Positions 1 to 10,403 of a DNA stretch of 64,000 nucleotides are shown piece by piece. Source of the DNA: Neostapfia colusana (Eukaryota; Streptophyta; Magnoliopsida; Poales; Poaceae); contig JASWHV010000090.1 of assembly GCA_030760725.1 (NCBI GenBank), positions 1-64,000 of the forward strand, read 5' to 3'. A model generated the notes under the pieces. It worked only from the letters and a program-made list of their open reading frames with translations. It was not told the origin of the DNA and ran no database searches. Within the stretch, counting starts at the first letter, position 1. Every line of letters begins with the position of its first letter. The position numbers and the translations under genes are program-made.

Positions 1-1020
1 GTACATGACACGCTATGGTACTTGTTCTATCGTTTACCACTAGCATGTTGGTACAAAGAACTTTTGTAAATCATTCTTTTATCAGAGTCAGTTGCTCCTT
101 TCACTTCAAAATTTGTGTGGGCGAATTGTTCATCTCTACATCCTTGAACTACAGGGGAAAATACTGAGCATCCTGTGCCCTTTTTCCTTGTGCGCAGAAA
201 GAGCTTTTGCAGAGGCCGTGCTTGTGGAATGGACTGAAGAGACCATGCTATTTGTTTGCAAGGAAGTTCTACCCGGAAGCATTAAACAATCTCATGAACC
301 TATTCTCCAATTATACAATTTTCTGAGTTCTAACAGGAACCATACACATTTCGGAGGCATTTTTCTATTCATTTTTCTTTCTGTATATTGCCGGGGAGAT
401 CTGTTTGAACAATCTCAGTAGAGTATGGGAGGAGTTGGCTTGCACTGCAGAAAGTATTAGGCTGTTGTGAATTCAGTTACCGATAAGTTAGGATTTATTT
501 ATGTTAGGAATTCAGAGTTAACATTTCTTGTGAACTCAGTTATCAACTTTTTTGTCACTCATTGTTGCACAAAAGAATGCGAACAATGATAGCCAGATAC
601 CTATACATCTTCGTCTAACTGCATGACCTTTTTTGACGCACATTATTCTGTATCTGTTTACAAGGACTAGTAATATTGTCTGTGCTAATGCTATGGTAAA
701 ATACAAATCAAGCAACCAAAAGGTGATACATGTTTTGACAATTATAAAGATCATTTTGATCATCTGACAGTTACAAACTTATCTTGAAACCTATGTTCCT
801 TTCTTTCAAACACCACAATATGCAAAGTATTAGCATTCATGTGAAAACATACATGAGCACTCTGTCTAGAATATATATCACAATTATAGTGTACAAACAA
901 GGATTACCTGCAGCTTTGAGCTTATTTTTGTCTAAAGTGATGGAAAGCAAAGATAAAAGGAAATGAAATACGTAGTTTACTTAATGAAACTAAGTTATTA
1001 GGATCAGTAGTCTTTTCAAC
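1..1020. other. AT-rich sequence without recognisable genes
   Basis: I see no domain, splice-consistent exon or repeat here that I can name. The open frames are short and have no family resemblance. Because a CACTA right terminus lies at 1286, this stretch may be the inside of that element, whose other end is outside the window. That is inference only. Confidence 0.4.
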
Positions 1021-1045
1021 TCAAATGGTGCATGGGAATGGAGTA

Positions 1046-1105
1046 TCAGATTATATAGTGGAGAGAGAGCAGTAATAGTGGCGAGGAAGATAAGGAAGCG
1101 GCCAT
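1046..1105 (-). pseudogene. Possible captured first exon (short hydrophobic N-terminus)
   Basis: On the minus strand an ATG at 1105 sits in a good plant start context (CACCATGGC). It opens a 19-codon frame rich in Ala, Ser and Leu, like the start of a signal or transit peptide, and then stops. Upstream on the same strand are a CT-rich leader and a TATA-like TTTATATTT near 1186-1194. This looks like the promoter, 5-prime UTR and first codons of a host gene lying just inside the CACTA terminus at 1286, so transduplication is possible. The peptide is too short to identify and could be chance. Confidence 0.28.
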
Positions 1106-1229
1106 GGTGCATCAAAGTTGAGGGATCGACGAGTGTGGAGCAGGGAGTGAACGGAGTGAAAATGAAACCCTAGCTTGGCTCTTGACAAATATAAAAGCAG
1201 GGTTATCATTGTTGATATTCTAGAAAATG

Positions 1230-1286
1230 TTAGTGGCTTAATTACGACGGTTTTGACTATCGTAAATGTTCGTGTTTCTTATAGTG
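1230..1286 (+). mobile_element. CACTA (En/Spm) right terminus, element E
   Basis: The sequence ends in TTTCTTATAGTG, the reverse complement of a CACTA terminal repeat (CACTATAAGAAA). Just inside it is TTACGACGGTTTTGAC, which matches the subterminal motif of the other CACTA elements in this window. The left end lies outside the window, so size and content are unknown. Confidence 0.65.
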
Positions 1287-2049
1287 TCTAGAAAAGAAAT
1301 GACTGCTTTTTAGGCATTGTGACCAAAAGTGCAGGTTTGTTAGCGAGAATCTACTCTTTTTACCATGTTATAAAGAGTGTTAGCTTTTGTCTAGTACTAA
1401 AAGCACTGCCTTTTGATCTGCAACATTAAAGGAGTCGGTTGATATTTGGATGGAAGTCATTTCTTCCATCGACCATTTATGTTGATTGCTGCCAGTTGTT
1501 TATTCTCCATCTGCCCTAGCTTATTTGGCACTCTTGAGCAGATATACTTCATATGGTAACATCGCCCTATACCAAGGCCATATTCAGCTACAGGAAGATG
1601 AATTGTTTTTCTACATATTTTACAGCGTATATAGATGTATATCAGTCAGCTAGCTAGGTTCTATCACTTTTTTCTAAATATAAGTTCACTATCATCACAT
1701 ACTTCACACTCTTCTAATTACGTACCAACCTCTTAACTGGAGCAACATTATTTACACTCTGTAGTAACATAATTGCAGTTAAATTTTGTGAAATCCACCT
1801 TGGGAACCCCTTTCTCTTTTCCCCGATGACTCCCACGACACAGAGTTTAATTGCATTCCATGAAATCCCTGTAAACTTTCTTTGAAAGAAGCCCTGAAAA
1901 GTGCAAATATTTTCCACTAGAAAAGAATTAAAAGGATTTTATGGAACAGTACTACTGTACTACTTATTTTATTCAGACCGTACTACTTCGAACTCCATAG
2001 TCAAACCTAGTCCCACTGTACTACGTACTCCACTAACAGTGCGCTACTG
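1287..2049. other. Intergenic sequence, nothing recognised
   Basis: Flank between the CACTA terminus and the 5-prime region of the MATH gene. No coding frame with family resemblance and no clear repeat was seen on either strand. It may hold the promoter of the MATH gene. Confidence 0.4.
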
Positions 2050-2129
2050 TCGAGACGGGAGCCAGCTATATCAGTAACCACTGTCCGCTCCAGCAAGTCA
2101 CTCTCACACCTCTTCGTCCTCGTCCGTCT

Positions 2130-2225
2130 TCCTCCTCCTCCTCCTCCTCCTCCTCCTCCTCCTCCTCCTCCTCCTCCTCCTCCTCCTCCTCCTCCTCCTC
2201 CTCCTCCTCCTCCTCCTCCTCCTCC
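2130..2225 (+). repeat. (TCC)n microsatellite upstream of the MATH gene
   Basis: About 32 uninterrupted copies of the trinucleotide TCC. It lies upstream of the MATH coding exon, probably in the transcribed 5-prime leader, since CT-rich leaders are common in plants. The long poly-Glu frame on the opposite strand is only a by-product of the repeat. Confidence 0.95.
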
Positions 2226-3108
2226 AGGCCACCATCGCCGCCGCCGAAGATCTGCTTCCTAGGTTCGAACTCGATCCCCCTCAACCCCTCTCCTGCGTCG
2301 TAGGAACTCGCCTGTCGGAAGCAGCGCACAGCGGGGCGGTCTTGAGCGACGGCGAGAGTTCGGCAAAGTAGCCTCTCCCGATTCTGTTACCTCGTCGCCC
2401 CTAAAATGGTTTTGCTGGTTAGATCCGTCGCTTCTCACCACCGAGAAGTTGGATCTGTGCAGATCGGCCATGACAATGATTTTGGTCGGAGTCGGTCCGT
2501 GGTTAGGTGTTTTCCTGGGTATGTGGTATGGCGTTTAGGATAGCTTGTGCCCTAATCTCGCTCAGCCAAGATGGCGATCTGATCGTTGTATTCTTCTGTC
2601 TTACTGCAATCTGTGCGATGCGTTCTCTCATAGAAATATATATAAGGTCTAGAGGTGGAAGAACACAAGGATTGGGGATGGACATGGAAAGGGGTCTTTA
2701 GGGTTTTTCAGCATTTTGTTTGGTTAGGTCCATCGCTTCTCAAATGGAGAAGTCGGCTCAAGGCAGGTCTTGCCCAAGATGATTTTCGCCGAAGTTAGAT
2801 GATTAGTTAGTGCTTAGGTCATCCGTAGGTGTTTAAATTCCTGAGTAGTAAAGCGTTTAGGAAAGATCGGTCAGCCTAGCTGGCGTTCTGAAACTCTCTA
2901 CTTCGTTCCTCTCCTATCTTACTGCAACATATGGGATGCATTTTCTCGTAGGAAGAAGGGATCTAGAGGTGGAAGAAAACAGGGATTGGGGATGAACATG
3001 GGAAAAAGAGTATTTTGGGTTTTGGCATTTCAGTTGTCCTGTGCCTGCTCATCAGCTTAGTCTACAAAATATTAAAGAACATTAACATCTTTGTAATCTC
3101 GGCTGCAG
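2226..3108 (+). other. Putative leader exon end and 5-prime UTR intron of the MATH gene
   Basis: A CT/GC-rich stretch up to about 2262 ends in a donor-like AG|GTTCGA. A good acceptor, TCTCGGCTGCAG, ends at 3108, eleven bases before the MATH start codon. The same acceptor context precedes the second MATH copy (ending at 18992). I infer a 5-prime UTR intron of about 850 bp between 2263 and 3108. The acceptor is well supported by duplication. The donor is a guess, and other GT sites in between are possible. Confidence 0.45.
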
Positions 3109-3119
3109 GAAAGAAAGGA

Positions 3120-3617
3120 ATGGCATCACAATCCAGGAGGAGAGCGTCGACGGCACGCATGGAGGCGGAAACTGAAACCCATGTGATCTGGGTAGATGGC
3201 TATAGCCATAAGAAGGGCATGGGTATCAGCAACTTTTTCAGGTTGGAAACTTTCAAGGCCGGAGGTTTGGACTGGTCGATCCATTTCTATCCCGACGGGC
3301 TAAATGAGAGGTACAAGGAGTACGTAGGCATCTGCCTTGAGCTTGTGAGCAGCAACACTAAGGCCCGGGTTAACTACCATATCCGTTTTGTGGGCCGTCA
3401 CCATGAGCTGAATGGCACGGTGTCGTGGTTCCCAGGCGGGAAGGACATCTTCAACTCCAGCGACCTCACAAACAATCGGTCTCGTCCGCGACACAGGGGG
3501 TTCATGCGTAGGAGTACGCTTGAGCGCTTCTGTCTCCAGGATGACAGTCTGACAATCCAGTGTGACCATACTGTCATTACACAGTCGAGGTTACATGAGA
3601 TTGGTGAAGCCGATTGA
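3120..3617 (+). CDS. MATH (TRAF-homology) domain protein, no BTB domain
   Basis: A protein of 165 residues. The start at 3120 is the first ATG after the likely intron acceptor at 3108. Residues about 20-155 form one MATH domain of the plant MATH-BTB (BPM/MBTB) type. Visible landmarks are WVDGYS, FRLETFKAGGLDWSI, FYPDG, YVGICLEL, VSWFPGGKDIF and the terminal CLQDDSLTIQC. Family members usually continue into BTB and C-terminal helices and act as substrate adaptors of CUL3 ubiquitin ligases, with MATH binding the substrate. Here a stop falls directly after MATH, where the linker to BTB is expected. Without BTB the product could bind substrate but probably not CUL3. It may be a functional short form or an early pseudogene. 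There is no internal stop or frameshift, and a diverged copy lies at 19003. Confidence 0.8.
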   Translation: MASQSRRRASTARMEAETETHVIWVDGYSHKKGMGISNFFRLETFKAGGLDWSIHFYPDGLNERYKEYVGICLELVSSNTKARVNYHIRFVGRHHELNGTVSWFPGGKDIFNSSDLTNNRSRPRHRGFMRRSTLERFCLQDDSLTIQCDHTVITQSRLHEIGEAD

Positions 3618-3629
3618 GATCTCGGATTG

Positions 3630-3635
3630 AATAAA
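3630..3635 (+). terminator. Candidate poly(A) signal 1 of the MATH gene
   Basis: AATAAA 13 bases after the MATH stop. A second AATAAA at 3807-3812 is also well placed. Which one is used cannot be told from sequence. Confidence 0.35.
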
Positions 3636-4119
3636 TCAGATCATATGTCATGGTTCTGCATACAATGCCATCATCATTAGTGGTACATCATCAGACATAC
3701 ATTGATGGGCCATGTCGTGTTGTTTTCACAACATGTTAACTTTCGTGGCAATATCTTTGATGTTATCGTACTGTTTCTATATTACCTTTATCATACCAGT
3801 ACTGTAATAAAAATCCTTTCTTGACGAGTTTCGTGTGAATGGTCAGAGTCCCGTATTAATGCTTCCTTATTCCTATTTGAGATATCCCTTTTTGAGTACA
3901 CAATCATGGTATTTTCTTTAATGAATAATGCATGAATTTGATTGACGAATCACTTGCAACAAAACAATTGCAATGTGTAGTTTAATTAGCCCACTCATAC
4001 TGACCAATTTATACCACTGAACATGGAAATTCTGTGCCTTCGATAAAAATGAGAGATTTTAAGCTAGTTCTAAATTATTATAGACCGCCCATTGACTAGA
4101 TCGATCTAGAGAGTCAAGC

Positions 4120-4531
4120 TAATAACTTTGGTTCTGGACTTATGTCACCTGCTGGGAGTACATCAAGTGTTCAGACGCCATTGCGGTGTTTGCGCGTTAA
4201 GTACGCGTGCGTGGGCGTTGTTGTCCCAGGCCAGGACATGTGTCCGTCTAGGATTAGCACTGTTTTCCTGTCAGCTAACTCTCCGCATTCAGGTGTCTGT
4301 TTGTAATGTTAGGCATACAGGTATTAGAGTTGTGGGTGACTGATGGCCACGGGCCAAAAATCTGCATGTTTAGTCCGTGCCAAGTCGATTCAAGGCAAAA
4401 CGAGGGTGCTGGTGTGCAGTGCTGAAAAAAAAACTTCTCATCTGTGCCTCCTGTGCTTTCCTTGCGTAAATGATTCAGTTGCCGGGCCAGCATGGATGAT
4501 TATCGTCTGCTAGTACAGGGAGTCTGATCAG
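4120..4531 (+). repeat. Duplicated MATH-gene 3-prime flank, copy 1 (left part)
   Basis: Starts with AACTTTGGTTCTGGACTTATG and recurs at 14943-15357. From about 4380 (CAAGTCGATTCAAGGCAAAA) it also matches 19745-19904. Copy 1 is interrupted at 4532 by CACTA element A and resumes at 7097. The shared order (MATH gene, this flank, hAT relic) at 3-10 kb and at 19-21.6 kb shows a block duplication rather than a dispersed repeat. Confidence 0.8.
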
Positions 4532-4550
4532 CAAACTTCCACATTTACGG

Positions 4551-4865
4551 CGGCCTAAACCGTTGTAATTAAGCTAATAACTGTCGTAATTAACTTACTT
4601 ACGACGGTTATTACTTATTTATGACGGTATAAGTCTGATTGGTCGTAAATAAGCTTATTTACAACGGCCGCCGTCGTAAATAAGTTATTTACGACGGTCT
4701 ACACAGACCCGTAAATAACTTATCAGCTGGCACCCTCTCAGTAAGTTACGGCGGCCAGGAACAAGCCGTCGTAAATTACACAGGCTTATTTATGACGGCT
4801 TGGAGCTGACCGTCGTAAATAACACATGATTATTTACGACGGTCATCTCCAGACCGTCGTAAATA
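4551..4865. repeat. CACTA A left subterminal repeats
   Basis: Many direct and inverted copies of TTATTTACGACGGT / ACCGTCGTAAATAA with small changes. Such subterminal arrays are binding sites for the regulatory transposase protein in En/Spm elements. The pairs could also fold into hairpins. Confidence 0.85.
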
Positions 4866-5149
4866 AGGAATGTAATTTTCTTAAAAACAGAAAAATGCTA
4901 ACCTGTCACAATGACCAGCTCACAGTTAGATATAAAAATAAATATATAACATCACATGCATCCACATTACAATAATTTCAAATATAAGAGTCATGACGCT
5001 ACACACTCCCACATACGCTACCTCCAGAGCCTGGAATGTCGTCCTCGCGTTGTGCTCCAGGTGCCGCTAGCTGCGGCGATGGACTGTGAGCCTCCGCCGC
5101 TGATCCCTCTGATGTACAAGTATTGTTAGACAAATTTTAGCTTTAAAAG

Positions 5150-5290
5150 TGTATGTTTCACTAACTTTGCTTATGAGCAAGTCTGGCTAAGTTTATTTAT
5201 TTTTGCTAAATTATCCTAGATAGCTAAGTTTGTCGATGTTTGACTAATTTTATCTCAACTTGCTATAGTAATCTAATTTGTTGATTTCAA
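5150..5290. repeat. Degenerate intronic tandem repeat of CACTA A
   Basis: Short imperfect repeats of the type GACTAAGTTTG / TTTGCTAAATT. The same position between the last exons of the transposase-type gene carries related repeats in elements C (43955-44190) and D (56085-56385). In A they are fewer and more decayed. Confidence 0.5.
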
Positions 5291-5319
5291 GAGGTGTTGC
5301 TTACATGTGACATTGAAGA

Positions 5320-6170
5320 AGGCATCTGTGGCTCAACCGACATTAGATGCTCTATCGGCGAGTGCCATGAGGGAATGGTAACCTGCTGCCCATGCTGCTA
5401 GGCTAAGGCCTGTGATAGCAAAACATTAGCATATTAATAATAGTTAAATGATATAGATGTTTAGTATTTTAAGTTCTTACCTGTATCGCCGCTTGCATCT
5501 GTGCCAAGTAGCTAGCTTGATACTCCTCTCTGGCCTTGGCAAACATTTCTTGCTTCTGGAGCTTCTCCTGTGTAAGGTGTAGCTCCTCCTAGACACTGGA
5601 GCTCCAGGTCCCTCCGCGACATCGGCCTGCTGTGTCCAGTGGATGAAGACTATGAGGAGAAGCCTCTCGAAGGCCTTGTGTCCCTCGAGTCAACCACTTT
5701 CACAAAACTATAAAAAAGATTAAGAGATAAAATAATGTAGCTCAAATTGTTAGAAATAAAAATAACTATCATCTCACCGTCCATGCGCTTTACCGCCACC
5801 GCTCGCATACACGGCGTTGACGTCGATTGATGCGTTCTGCCAATCATAGTCTTCGCCGTGAATCTTAACGGCCTCGCCCCCCATACTTCTCCTACAAATA
5901 CAAGCAATACATAAAACATGTCAATAACAATGTTAGTTACAAATAACGTAAATCAACTCGAGGACTCACCAGTCGAGCTGTCACTACCGGTGTGCACAGC
6001 TGGTCGGATTGTGAAGGGTCACTTGCCCTGTGACCTCTTTTTGACACCTGAACGTCGCTCGATCGTTCACCGAGCTCGTTTTCCTATCCGCATCGGTACC
6101 ATTCGCCTCCGTGTCTGGTTCAATGGTTGTTTTACTAATTATTGCCGTACTAGCAACCGCCCAGTCCGGA
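5320..6170 (-). pseudogene. CACTA A: 3-prime exons of the second transposase-type gene
   Basis: Short minus-strand blocks match the corresponding blocks in elements C and B. Examples are the arginine-rich stretch before 5650, the CCAATCATAGTCTTCG block near 5850 (also in C near 44790) and the CTCGAGTCAACCAC block near 5690 (CTCGAGTCGACAAC in B, TTCGAGTCGACCAC in C). I read it as the coiled-coil tail of a Transposase_24 / TnpA-like gene. No complete domain or long frame is left. Confidence 0.5.
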
Positions 6171-6388
6171 GCCGTCGTAAATAACATATTATACACATGC
6201 TCTCACGACGGTGTATATAGCTAACCATCGTGAGAGCATATAATTATCACTCAATTTTATAATAATTCTCGACTAAATAATGAAATGAATAAAATACATA
6301 ACAATTAAACTAACAAAATAACAAATTATCTAATTTGACAACTACTTATCACCTAAAATAAAACTAATTAATAAATGAAAGGTGATTT

Positions 6389-6608
6389 ACAATGCAATTA
6401 AACACTAATACAAGCAATTTACATAAATTAAAGATAACTAAATTTACAATGCAACTAAACACTAACACAAGCAATTTACATAAATTAAAAACAACTAAAT
6501 TTATAATGCAATTAACACTAATACAAGCAATTTACATAAATTAAAGATAACTAAGTTTATAATGCAATTAAACACTAATACAAGCAACTTGCATATATTA
6601 AACACAAA
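6389..6608. repeat. 57-bp minisatellite inside CACTA A
   Basis: Almost four copies of an AT-rich unit containing TACAAGCAATTTACATAAAT. Unit starts are at about 6389, 6446, 6503 and 6559, giving periods of 57, 57 and 56 bp. It lies between the transposase relic and the GC-rich 5-prime part of the element. Confidence 0.9.
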
Positions 6609-6629
6609 AAAACACACAATTACTTGACT

Positions 6630-6935
6630 CCGGAGGCGACGCGGCACACGAGAAGCCAGGGACAGCGCGGGGGAGGTCGGGGGCAGCGTGGGGGAGGCTA
6701 GGGGTGGCGCCGGGGAGCTCCGAGGAGGCTGGGGAGCTCGGTGGCGGCCTGGGGAGCTCGAGGGCGGCGACGAGTGGGGCCGGGGCTGGCCTGCGGTGGG
6801 GCGGCGGTGGTGGGAGAGCGACGGGGGCGGTGGGGCGGCGCCGGAGCGGCAGTAGGGCGGCAGCGCGATGGCGGCGGGCGGAGCAAGGGCGGCGGCGAGC
6901 GTGCGTCAGGAGAGGAGGGCGGGCGCTGGCTCTAA
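6630..6935. other. GC-rich 5-prime region of CACTA A
   Basis: Very G-rich with repeated GGCGGC and GGGGAGCTCG segments, just inside the right subterminal repeats. Element C has an equivalent GC-rich block at 51430-51560. Open frames on both strands are composition artefacts. It may be the element promoter region. Confidence 0.5.
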
Positions 6936-6939
6936 GGGG

Positions 6940-7085
6940 CTTATTTATGATGGCTCGTTGCCCTGGCCGTCGTAAATAAGTTTATTTATGATGGTTTAGG
7001 TTGGGCCGTTGTAAATAAGATTTTATTTACGACGGCGAGCCCTAGAACCATCGTAAATAAAGCTGGCTGTCGTAAATGACCTAGT
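6940..7085. repeat. CACTA A right subterminal repeats
   Basis: Inverted and direct copies of TTATTTACGACGGC-type motifs leading to the GTAGTG terminus at 7096. They mirror the left array. Confidence 0.85.
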
Positions 7086-7096
7086 TTCTTGTAGTG

Positions 7097-7870
7097 GAGA
7101 AAGCTACCCAAACAAATTTAGTCAACTACTGCCCTCTGACTTCGGTTCATAAACTCACCTCTCAACACTCAAAGTATCTGTTGACACAACAAATATATAA
7201 ACCAACTGTGTCCTTCTGTGCTTGTTGAAGGCATTGAGACGAAAATCCTTTGTTTAGGTTGACCTGTAGTCACAGTGTATCTATTGTCACTTATATAATC
7301 GCTCATCACATCCATTTGTAACACATATTAACACTTACGGGAAATTGACATATATTGACAATTAAGACTGGCTAAATCTGACAATTTGGAGAAACCGATC
7401 AAACAGTTTTGATGATGTGGTCAAAAGGCATATTCAATATCACAAATGTATAGTTCTCGTCGAGACCATCAAAATGGATATGTGGAACATTCAATTTAGA
7501 CCTTGGATGCAAAGTTATGATATTTGGAAGTTTCTAGCGATGCGGAAACTGGTCGGGACTAGTCATCTGGTTTTTAAAATAGGTCAAACTAGTTTTATCA
7601 GTCCAAACAGAGTTAGAATTAGATTGCATTACATATTGGTAATATTTTTGATTCTTAACGGGACAAAACCTCTTGTCCTATAATTATAAAGGGCCACAAC
7701 CAATTGACAGTGTCATCTCCGATCGATCAAATCAATTTATATTTAGTTTTTACCTTTTATCCCTTTCTACCCCGAATTCTATCTTATTCCCATCTGTTGT
7801 TCTTCCTTTGTCTTGAAGGCGATTGAAAGTGTTCTAGATAGCACGCGGATGCTATGACAACCCAATGCGA
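7097..7870 (+). repeat. Duplicated MATH-gene 3-prime flank, copy 1 (right part)
   Basis: Continues the flank interrupted by CACTA A (CAACTACTGCCCTCTGACTT) and matches 15358-15640 and 19905-20690. No gene is seen in it. Confidence 0.75.
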
Positions 7871-7879
7871 GCTTGCCCT

Positions 7880-10240
7880 AACAAGATACCTCCTTATTGT
7901 TAGTAAAAAAGGACAGGTGCGACCATGCTCAAATGCAACACGTGGGGACAAAGAGAAGTGAATAAAAACTGTTGAAGATTCTAGAAAAGCTAAAAAGGCT
8001 ACACAAGAGGAAAAAAGAGGTTAGAGGTACTTCCATGATTTATGTTTATTGGACAAAGAAGATGACACGAGGCTTGATGAGATGAAAAGCTCTGAAATAT
8101 GGACAAGTTCACCTTTCCTCTTGACTCTAGTCCTTTGGGTTCATCTAAGAAGTTGTAGCAGCCAAAAATCAGTGAGCATATAATGGAAGAAAGATTGCAC
8201 AAGCTGAAGAGATATATTGCAAGGTGGCTGTATATACAAGGTAAATGAACTAATATTTGTTACATACTCTTACAGTCTTATATGTTGCTTGTTATTATGT
8301 ATTGCTTCAGTATATTCTGGTTTCTAACCTTGATCTGCTTAAATTTCAAGGATACTTTCAATGTCATCAATTGTGAACAGTTCGACCAAGTGCTAGAAGT
8401 TGCTGACCATTTTGAGCCAGGTGTGAAGAAGTCCTATCAACATGAGTTGAGAAACTATTGCATGAGGAAGTGGAAGATACAAAGAAAACGTTGAAGGTTC
8501 AGGGAACAATGATAGGACAAAACTTGATGCTCTATTTTGGCTGATGCATTGACAAATCAAAGTAGGACAAGCATAATGAGTTTAATCAATTATAGCATTG
8601 GAACAACTTTTATTGAGTCAAAGGAGGCCTCAACTGAGTCACACACTGGAGAATTAATCTTTCAATATGTGAACAGATGTAAGAAAGTAGAGACTGATAA
8701 GGTTATTCAAGTGGTCACGAATAATGCTTCAAATAACATGGCAACGAAGGATATGTTGTATATCAAGAGGCCCAGCATATTTGGAGTTCATATTCAACCC
8801 TCACCCTTAATTTGATGGTTAAAAGAACTGGGAAGATGAAGCGGTTCAAGAACATATTTGACCAGACAAGGGCACTGACATATTTATTTATGCACACCAT
8901 AGTACATTGAATTTGATGAAAAAATTCACCAAGAAAAGGGATATTATTAGGCAAGGTGTAACAATATTTGCCTATGCTTTTCTAACTTTGCAAAACTTGT
9001 ATGAGAAGAAGGATCAACCAAGAATGATGTCTCAAAGTGTGGAATGAGAAAAATAGCCATGTCAAGAAGAGTTTAAAAGATGTACAAGCCACAACCACAT
9101 CGGTAAAACCTTCTTTTTGGAATAGTGTTAGCATTTTCATGAGGGTATTTGGGCTGTTGGTAAAAGTACTTCATATGGTTGATGAGGATACTAAACCAAC
9201 AATGATTGCTCTTTATGGTGGATATTTTGAAGGCCAAGGAATACATCAGGATGGCTGTAGGGAATGTGAACAAGACCACAACTTTGTACAATAGTATCAT
9301 ATATAGAAATCATTGAGGGAAAGATGAAGAATCGGTTGGAATATCACGTTCACTTGGCTGCATACTTCTTGGACCCATATTACAGCTACAATGATTCCTC
9401 CATTTTGGATGGGTTCATTAGTGCCGTTGAAACTTTCTACCATGGAGATCACAACAAGCAGAATCACGTGCTCAACGATGACCTACATAAGTTAAAAAAT
9501 CAAGTTGGTCACTTTGCAAGATTATGACTCCATTCCAGGTATACAAATTTAATTAAAAAATCATATTTATAGTATATTTCAGATATATAATGTTGTATTC
9601 TTGACAACTTTTATACTTGTTCAGCAAAATGGTGGGAAATTATGGCACACAAGTTCTAACATTGCAAAAGATGGCTATTAGCTAGGATTTCCTCTTTGAC
9701 GTCAAGTGCTTCAGGCTTTGAAAGAAAGTAGAGCTGCTTAGAAGGGGTAAGTCTCCAAAATTTGATTAGTAACTATATGCACACCATTCTAATAAATTTG
9801 AGTTATACTAAATAATTCATTAAATATGAGTTTTGTTGATCCATACAAAGAAAAGAATAGGCTCACTTGTCACAAAATTGAACAACTTGACCCTATTCGA
9901 TTCAATAACATTTGTGTCAAGAGGAAAAGTAAAGCTACGGAGAACACAGTGGCCCCTCTAGTAGCAATGTAAGCAACTTTTGCTCAAGGATGGATGGTTG
10001 AAGGTGCAGATGAGGAAGGCTCTGATGTTGAGCCTGCCATGGGCCTCACATAAAAATGATTGCTGAGGCATACGACGCTTAAGAGGTCACAAAACTCATA
10101 GGAGTGCGAGATTGACACAGACAAGAGAGCTTGAAGAAGATGCCTACTCCAAAAGTGAGGATGATTAGATAAATGATGAAGATATTGAGTTTCAGTCCGA
10201 CCAAGATGAAGAGAGAGAGGGGGACATTGGCGGTTGAGAA
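7880..10240 (+). pseudogene. hAT-family transposase pseudogene, copy 1
   Basis: Broken frames in order match a plant hAT transposase of the DUF659 type. A block near 8380-8495 has FEPGVKKSYQHELRNYC. The DUF659 core at about 8537-8775 has VIQVVTNNASNNMATKD and KRP. The middle region at 9037-9290 has SFWNSV and FGLLVKVLHMVD. A segment near 9330-9525 has HLAAYFLDPYY. The C-terminal dimerisation block near 9620-9730 has AKWW and SLTSSASGFE. Several stops and frame changes separate the blocks, so no active protein can be made. A shorter copy is at 20690-21649, so the insertion preceded the block duplication. Confidence 0.8.
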
Positions 10241-10403
10241 TAGGGCTTTAGCCCACATCATCCTATTATATCAGTTTATCCATTATCTATTTGTAGAACT
10301 CTGCTGTAATATTTCTAAGTTTGTTTTGTTTTGTTTATGCGCCTATGTGACTATGAAGTATGGCATACGAACTATATTACCGTGTGTATTTCACAATACA
10401 CTG

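Larger units (their letters stand above)
4532..7096 (-). mobile_element. CACTA element A, non-autonomous
   Basis: The right end is TTTCTTGTAGTG at 7096. Subterminal repeats with the core TTTACGACGGT fill 4551-4865 and 6940-7085 in both orientations. The inserted segment is missing from both paralogous flanks: 15357-15361 and 19902-19904 read through. The target triplet is CAG on the left (4529-4531) and GAG on the right (7097-7099), a 3-bp duplication with one change. The left terminus starts CAAACTTCC and has lost the CACTACAAG tip, so it aligns only from AAACT inward. Only the 3-prime part of a transposase gene remains (minus strand). The damaged left tip suggests it can no longer move. Confidence 0.85.

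Noticed and set aside
2066..2329. Minus-strand frame with a run of about 31 Glu residues
   Set aside because: It is the translation of the (TCC)n microsatellite and has no other support.
4551..4865. Regularly spaced palindromic repeats, CRISPR-like at first sight
   Set aside because: Units occur in both orientations with variable spacing and lie at transposon ends. They are CACTA subterminal repeats in a plant genome.
6698..6979. GC-rich open frames on both strands of CACTA A
   Set aside because: Overlapping frames in G-rich sequence with no family resemblance; composition artefact.
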